Source: Alkalicoccus urumqiensis
GTDB taxonomy: Bacteria; Bacillota; Bacilli; Bacillales; Salisediminibacteriaceae
DNA: 64,000 nucleotides
Direction of reading: 5' to 3'
Assembly (NCBI RefSeq): GCF_002993335.1
Contig: NZ_PVNS01000015.1
Location: 1 to 64,000, forward strand
The position numbers and the translations under genes were made by a program. Below the pieces are notes generated by a model. It saw only the letters and a list, made by a program, of their open reading frames with translations. It searched no databases and was not told the origin of the DNA. Shown here one piece after another: positions 60,399 to 64,000 of the stretch (the first letter of the stretch is position 1; every line of letters begins with the position of its first letter).

Positions 60399-60476
60399 AT
60401 GCAGTACAGAAATGGACGCGCAGGTGCAGAACGTCGTTTTGCGGACTCTGTCCTGCCGGCGAAGGAGGAGAATACG

Positions 60477-61616
60477 ATGAAAATTGGTATTCCTGCAGAG
60501 ATTAAAAACAATGAGAACCGTGTGGCAATCACGCCTGCTGGTGCCGGGATGCTTGCCGGAGAGGGGCATACGGTGCTGGTGGAGAAGGGTGCCGGAAGCG
60601 GCAGCGGATTTGAGGATGCGCTGTATGTGGAGGCCGGTGCGTCGCTTCTTGATCGTGCGGAGGATGTGTGGTCGCAGGCGGAGATGGTGCTGAAGGTGAA
60701 GGAGCCGCTGGAGGAGGAGTTTGCCTACTTCCGGCCGGGATTGATTTTGTTTACGTACCTTCACCTGGCTGCGGAGCCGGCGCTTGCGGAGGCGCTGACG
60801 AAGCATGAGGTGACGGCAGTGGCGTATGAGACGGTGGAGGTGAACGGAACGCTTCCGCTTCTGACGCCGATGAGTGAGGTGGCCGGCCGCATGTCCGCCC
60901 AGATCGGCGCCCAGCTTCTCGAGAAGCCGAAGAGCGGCAAAGGGATTCTGCTTTCCGGTATTCCGGGGGTGCAGCGCGGGAAAGTGACGATTATCGGCGG
61001 CGGTGTCGTCGGCACGAATGCGGCAAAGATTGCGATCGGTCTCGGCGCGGATGTGACGCTGATCGATTTGAACGCAGACCGGCTGCGGCAGCTCGATGAT
61101 CAGTTCGGCACTGACATTCAGACGATGATGTCCAATCCGATGAACATTGCCGACTGCGTGCGGGAGTCGGATCTCGTGATCGGCGCCGTGCTCATCCCTG
61201 GAGCGAAAGCGCCGAAGCTCGTAACGGATGCGATGATTCAGTCGATGAGTGAAGGATCGGTCGTCGTAGATGTGGCGATCGACCAGGGCGGGATCATTGA
61301 AACGGTCGACCGCATTACGACGCATGATGATCCGACGTTTACGAAACACGGCATCGTCCACTACACCGTGGCCAACATGCCGGGTGCTGTGCCGAGAACG
61401 TCGACGATCGGTCTCACGAATGTGACGATGGCCTATGCCGCGCAGATCGCCAAAAAAGGCATACGCCGGGCCGTACAGGACAATCCGTCGCTTGCCAAAG
61501 GCGTCAACACCGCCGGCGGCCACGTCACGTATGAAGCGGTCGCCCGCGACCTCCATTATACGTACGTTCCGCTGGAGGAAGCATGGAGCAGCACGAGCAC
61601 GGCGAACGGACAGTGA
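60477..61616 (+). CDS. ald: Alanine dehydrogenase
   Basis: 379 residues. [20 protein letters not shown] at the N-terminus, substrate Lys/His in KVKEPL and TYLHLA, and the NAD fold [28 protein letters not shown]. It interconverts L-alanine and pyruvate with NAD+. Length matches Bacillus Ald (378). Start 60477 has AAGGAGGAG upstream. It follows the PucR-type regulator gene. Confidence 0.97.
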   Translation: MKIGIPAEIKNNENRVAITPAGAGMLAGEGHTVLVEKGAGSGSGFEDALYVEAGASLLDRAEDVWSQAEMVLKVKEPLEEEFAYFRPGLILFTYLHLAAEPALAEALTKHEVTAVAYETVEVNGTLPLLTPMSEVAGRMSAQIGAQLLEKPKSGKGILLSGIPGVQRGKVTIIGGGVVGTNAAKIAIGLGADVTLIDLNADRLRQLDDQFGTDIQTMMSNPMNIADCVRESDLVIGAVLIPGAKAPKLVTDAMIQSMSEGSVVVDVAIDQGGIIETVDRITTHDDPTFTKHGIVHYTVANMPGAVPRTSTIGLTNVTMAYAAQIAKKGIRRAVQDNPSLAKGVNTAGGHVTYEAVARDLHYTYVPLEEAWSSTSTANGQ

Positions 61617-61628
61617 ACGAAAGAAAAG

Positions 61629-61664
61629 CACCGCTGGGGTATATAATCCAGCGGTGCTTTTTTG
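61629..61664 (+). terminator. ald terminator
   Basis: GCACCGCTGG pairs perfectly with CCAGCGGTGC, followed by TTTTTT. Confidence 0.95.
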
Positions 61665-61673
61665 GTGTGCTGT

Positions 61674-62474
61674 TTACAGAATCCGCAGCAGCTCTTCATT
61701 TACTTTTTTATACTCTTCGTAGACGAGTCCGTGGCCGCTGTGTTCGAACGGAATCAGTTCGGCGTCGGGAATCGTTGCCCGGAGCGTTTCGCTGAAAGCG
61801 TAGTCGCAGATCGCGTCCTGCTTTCCGTGCATGATCAGCGTCGGCACCTGAACGTGGCCGCTGTCTTCGCGGAGGTCGGCATCCCGGAGCTCTTTGGCGC
61901 TGGAAACCGTCGCCTGAACGGACGCTTCCATGCCCATCCGCAGAAGCATATCGGATACGTCTTCCGGTACGTCTGTGGCAAAGAAATTCGTGCCGAAGTC
62001 TTCGAGCGCCGCTTTCTGATCTTCCTCTACGGCTTCCATCAGCTCCGTGACGTCTTCTTTTTCCATCCCCAGGTCGTATCCCTGGCGCCGTGTAAAGCTC
62101 GGCGCTGCCGGACCGAGAAGGATGAGCTGTTTCAGCTCTCTGTCAGCGTAATGCACAGCGTAGTGAATGGCGATCGGACCACCCATGGAAAATCCGGCCA
62201 GGTAATAGTCCTCCAGCTCAAGATTGTGTATTACCGTCTGAACGTCTCTTGCGAAAACGTCGTACGTGTATTTCTGTTCCGGCTTGTCCGATTTTCCGTA
62301 GCCGCGGAGGTCGATGCCGATAAAACGATATCCTTTTTGGGACAGCTCTTCCTTCTGCCACTTAAACAGTTCGTGGCTGAGCGGCCATCCGTGGATAAAG
62401 ACGATCGGTCTGCCTTCCCCGACATCCTCTACCTGCAGTTCTGTTTCATCGTCTACTTGAATCCGGTGCATCAT
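61674..62474 (-). CDS. Alpha/beta-fold hydrolase
   Basis: 266 residues. HGWPLSHELF oxyanion region, nucleophile Ser in AGFSMGGPIAI, Asp in KQDAICD and His in EHSGHGLVYEEY make a full catalytic triad of the peroxidase/esterase-type hydrolase family. Start 62474 (or 62471) is chosen from GGAGACAG upstream; the frame continues to 62549. Substrate unknown. Confidence 0.92.
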   Translation of the reverse strand: MMHRIQVDDETELQVEDVGEGRPIVFIHGWPLSHELFKWQKEELSQKGYRFIGIDLRGYGKSDKPEQKYTYDVFARDVQTVIHNLELEDYYLAGFSMGGPIAIHYAVHYADRELKQLILLGPAAPSFTRRQGYDLGMEKEDVTELMEAVEEDQKAALEDFGTNFFATDVPEDVSDMLLRMGMEASVQATVSSAKELRDADLREDSGHVQVPTLIMHGKQDAICDYAFSETLRATIPDAELIPFEHSGHGLVYEEYKKVNEELLRIL

Positions 62475-62613
62475 GCTATCTGTCTCCTCTCTGGTGGGGA
62501 TGGTTAGGGCTTTCCCTGTCGGCGCGCCCGGCGAAACACCGGGGAGCACATTCCTTTCTTTTTACACAGGAGTGCGATAATTTGAGAAAAGAGACTGCTG
62601 AGAGGGGATGATG

Positions 62614-64000
62614 ATGGTGAATATCGTCTGGCTGAAACGGGATCTCCGCTTAACGGACCACCGCCCGCTGGTGGAAGCCTGCCGGAACGGCGGCCCGGTG
62701 CTTCTTTTATATGTACTGGAGCCGTCGGTCTGGCAGGCCGGCGACCTCTCCCGGCGCCACCTGGATTTTGTCCGCGAAAGCATCGAAGCTATGCAGGAAA
62801 AGCTGCGGGAGAGAGGTACTCCGCTGTATGCCATTTCCGGAGAAATGATCGAAACGGTACTCCCCGCCCTGTATGATACGTACGGCGCTTTTACGCTCTA
62901 TGCTCACGAGGAACACGGCACTCCCGATACGTACAAGCGGGACGAAGCGGTCCGCCGCTGGATAAAGGAGCGCGGCCTTTCCTTTTATGAATACGCGCCG
63001 TTCGGCGTGCGGCGGGGCACTTCCGGCCGGGAGCAGTTCGCCGCCCAGTGGAAGCAGGCGATGGAGCGGCCGCTTTATGACGCGCCGGATCACCTGCCTC
63101 CACCGGAAACGGTTCCGCCGGGCTTTTCCAAAAACGTGCAGCACGTCCTGCAGCTGGAGACCGTGCCGGGAGAGTCGATCCGCTACGGTCAGGAGGGAGG
63201 CGAAGGCCCGGCCGCCGATTCCCTTCTCTCCTTCCTCGAGGAGCGGCACGTTCATTATGAGCATCATATCGGCCGCCCGCTTGCTGCGGGACTTTCCTGC
63301 AGCCGTCTCTCCCCCTATCTGGCTTTTGGCAGCATTTCCCTTCCTGCCGTCGTCCAGAAAACGAACGAAGCGCTCGATCAGATGCCCGATCCGGCGGACC
63401 GCCGTCCGCTCGAAGCATTCCGCTCCCGGCTCGTCTGGCACTGTCATTTCATCCAGCGCCTGGAGACAGAGCCGGAGATTGCCCACACGTCGATCCAGCC
63501 GGCATTTGATCAGCTGGAGCGGGAGACCGCCGATGAGCCGTACGAACGCTGGCTGCACGGAGAAACCGGCATTCCGATGATCGATGCGTGCATGAAGCAG
63601 CTGTGGAAAACCGGGTGGCTCCCGTTCCGCATGCGCGCCATGCTCGTCTCCTTTGTGACGCATACGCTGTTCTACGACTGGCGGCGTCCGGCGGAGGATC
63701 TGGCACGGCTGTTTCTCGATTATGAGCCCGGCATCCATTTCAGTCAGGTGCAGATGCAGGCCGGCACCACCGGCTTCAACACGATCCGGATCTACAATCC
63801 GGTCAAACAGGGGCGGGATCAGGATCCCGACGGCCATTTTGTCAAACGGCTTCTTCCCGCGCTGAACAACGTGCCGGTATCGTACATTCATGAACCGTGG
63901 AAAGATCCGCATTTTTTCCACCGGAACTACCCCGGCCCGGTCGTGGACATTCAGCAGGCCAACCGCCGCGCCCGAAAGCTCCTCTGGGACGTGAAAGAGG
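62614..64000 (+). CDS. Cryptochrome/photolyase family protein, runs off the window
   Basis: At least 462 residues, open at the right edge. N-terminal photolyase-homology domain begins VNIVWLKRDLRLTDHRPL. FAD-binding domain signatures are SRLSPYLAFGSIS, RSRLVWHCHFIQRLE, GETGIPMIDACMKQLWKTGWLPFRMRAMLVSFVTHTLFYDWR and RIYNPVKQGRDQDPDG. The usual NNGGWQW block of class I photolyases is replaced by GIHFSQVQMQAGTTGFN, pointing to a divergent clade. Three ATGs in a row plus GTG at 62608-62619; 62614 has the best spacing from AGAGGGG. It repairs UV dimers with light or is a sensor. Confidence 0.88.
   Translation, partial: MVNIVWLKRDLRLTDHRPLVEACRNGGPVLLLYVLEPSVWQAGDLSRRHLDFVRESIEAMQEKLRERGTPLYAISGEMIETVLPALYDTYGAFTLYAHEEHGTPDTYKRDEAVRRWIKERGLSFYEYAPFGVRRGTSGREQFAAQWKQAMERPLYDAPDHLPPPETVPPGFSKNVQHVLQLETVPGESIRYGQEGGEGPAADSLLSFLEERHVHYEHHIGRPLAAGLSCSRLSPYLAFGSISLPAVVQKTNEALDQMPDPADRRPLEAFRSRLVWHCHFIQRLETEPEIAHTSIQPAFDQLERETADEPYERWLHGETGIPMIDACMKQLWKTGWLPFRMRAMLVSFVTHTLFYDWRRPAEDLARLFLDYEPGIHFSQVQMQAGTTGFNTIRIYNPVKQGRDQDPDGHFVKRLLPALNNVPVSYIHEPWKDPHFFHRNYPGPVVDIQQANRRARKLLWDVKE

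Noticed and set aside
60306-61631. 441-codon minus-strand open frame opposite alanine dehydrogenase
   Set aside because: Shadow of ald; no plausible start site or motif.
62707-63921. 404-codon minus-strand open frame opposite the photolyase
   Set aside because: The plus strand encodes clear photolyase motifs open to the window edge; the minus frame has none.

Overview
The window looks like a chromosomal segment of a moderately high-GC Bacillaceae species, probably haloalkaliphilic (Alkalicoccus- or Salisediminibacterium-like; inferred from protein families and very acidic exported proteins, not from a database match). Ribosome-binding sites are strong Firmicutes GGAGG types. Several operon pairs overlap by ATGA. 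Two perfect 16-bp parS sites (10076-10091 and 57989-58004) suggest an origin-proximal location.

Layout. 1-2.5 kb: AT-rich, poorly conserved DNA with two small membrane proteins and a dead IS1595-family transposase. 2.5-11 kb: sbcCD, a sigma-54 activator, an amine oxidase pair and a DUF1659-DUF2922-YvrJ trio. 11-18 kb: envelope genes (acidic lipoproteins, a lipoprotein class B PBP), a glutathione peroxidase and a sigma-D-type chemoreceptor. 18-25 kb: gamma-carbonic-anhydrase-like protein, nitronate monooxygenase, ferredoxin and ferredoxin-NADP reductase, then a permease, enoyl-CoA hydratase and two PaaI-type thioesterases. 25-35 kb: a four-repeat lipoprotein, a GntR-ABC module, a glycerate kinase behind a deleted GntP permease, and small enzymes. 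35-53 kb: an aromatic amino-acid catabolic island. It holds paaABCD, an EthD protein, paaF, paaG, an aldehyde dehydrogenase, paaH and paaJ, divergent from paaK. Phenylalanine dehydrogenase, an NSS amino-acid symporter and a four-gene 2-oxoacid dehydrogenase complex follow. 53-64 kb: a lipoprotein, an Lrp-type regulator, a PaaX regulator, small genes, a PucR-type regulator next to alanine dehydrogenase, a hydrolase and the start of a photolyase.

How it works together (inference): the symporter imports phenylalanine, phenylalanine dehydrogenase makes phenylpyruvate, the 2-oxoacid dehydrogenase may make phenylacetyl-CoA directly, and PaaK activates free phenylacetate. PaaABCD epoxidises the ring, and the FGHJ/ALDH enzymes take it to acetyl-CoA and succinyl-CoA. 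PaaX and CcpA sites in the paaA-paaK intergenic region would control it. No PaaE reductase is present; the ferredoxin/reductase pair 15 kb away is one candidate electron source.

The most unusual signal is a family of intergenic elements. Eight copies were read by eye, at 2.27, 6.88, 15.41, 18.08, 21.29, 24.84, 34.41 and 45.21 kb, plus a ninth at 53.27 kb. Complete copies have nine 7-11 nt boxes spaced 21,21,21,21,19,21,21,21 nt. The box sequence differs between families (CGGACCA, TGGCGRTC, AGTCYAAC and NNGTYCG), but the spacing, including the single 19-nt step at position five, is kept. Within a family the individual units keep position-specific spacer sequence. I know of no description of such an element.
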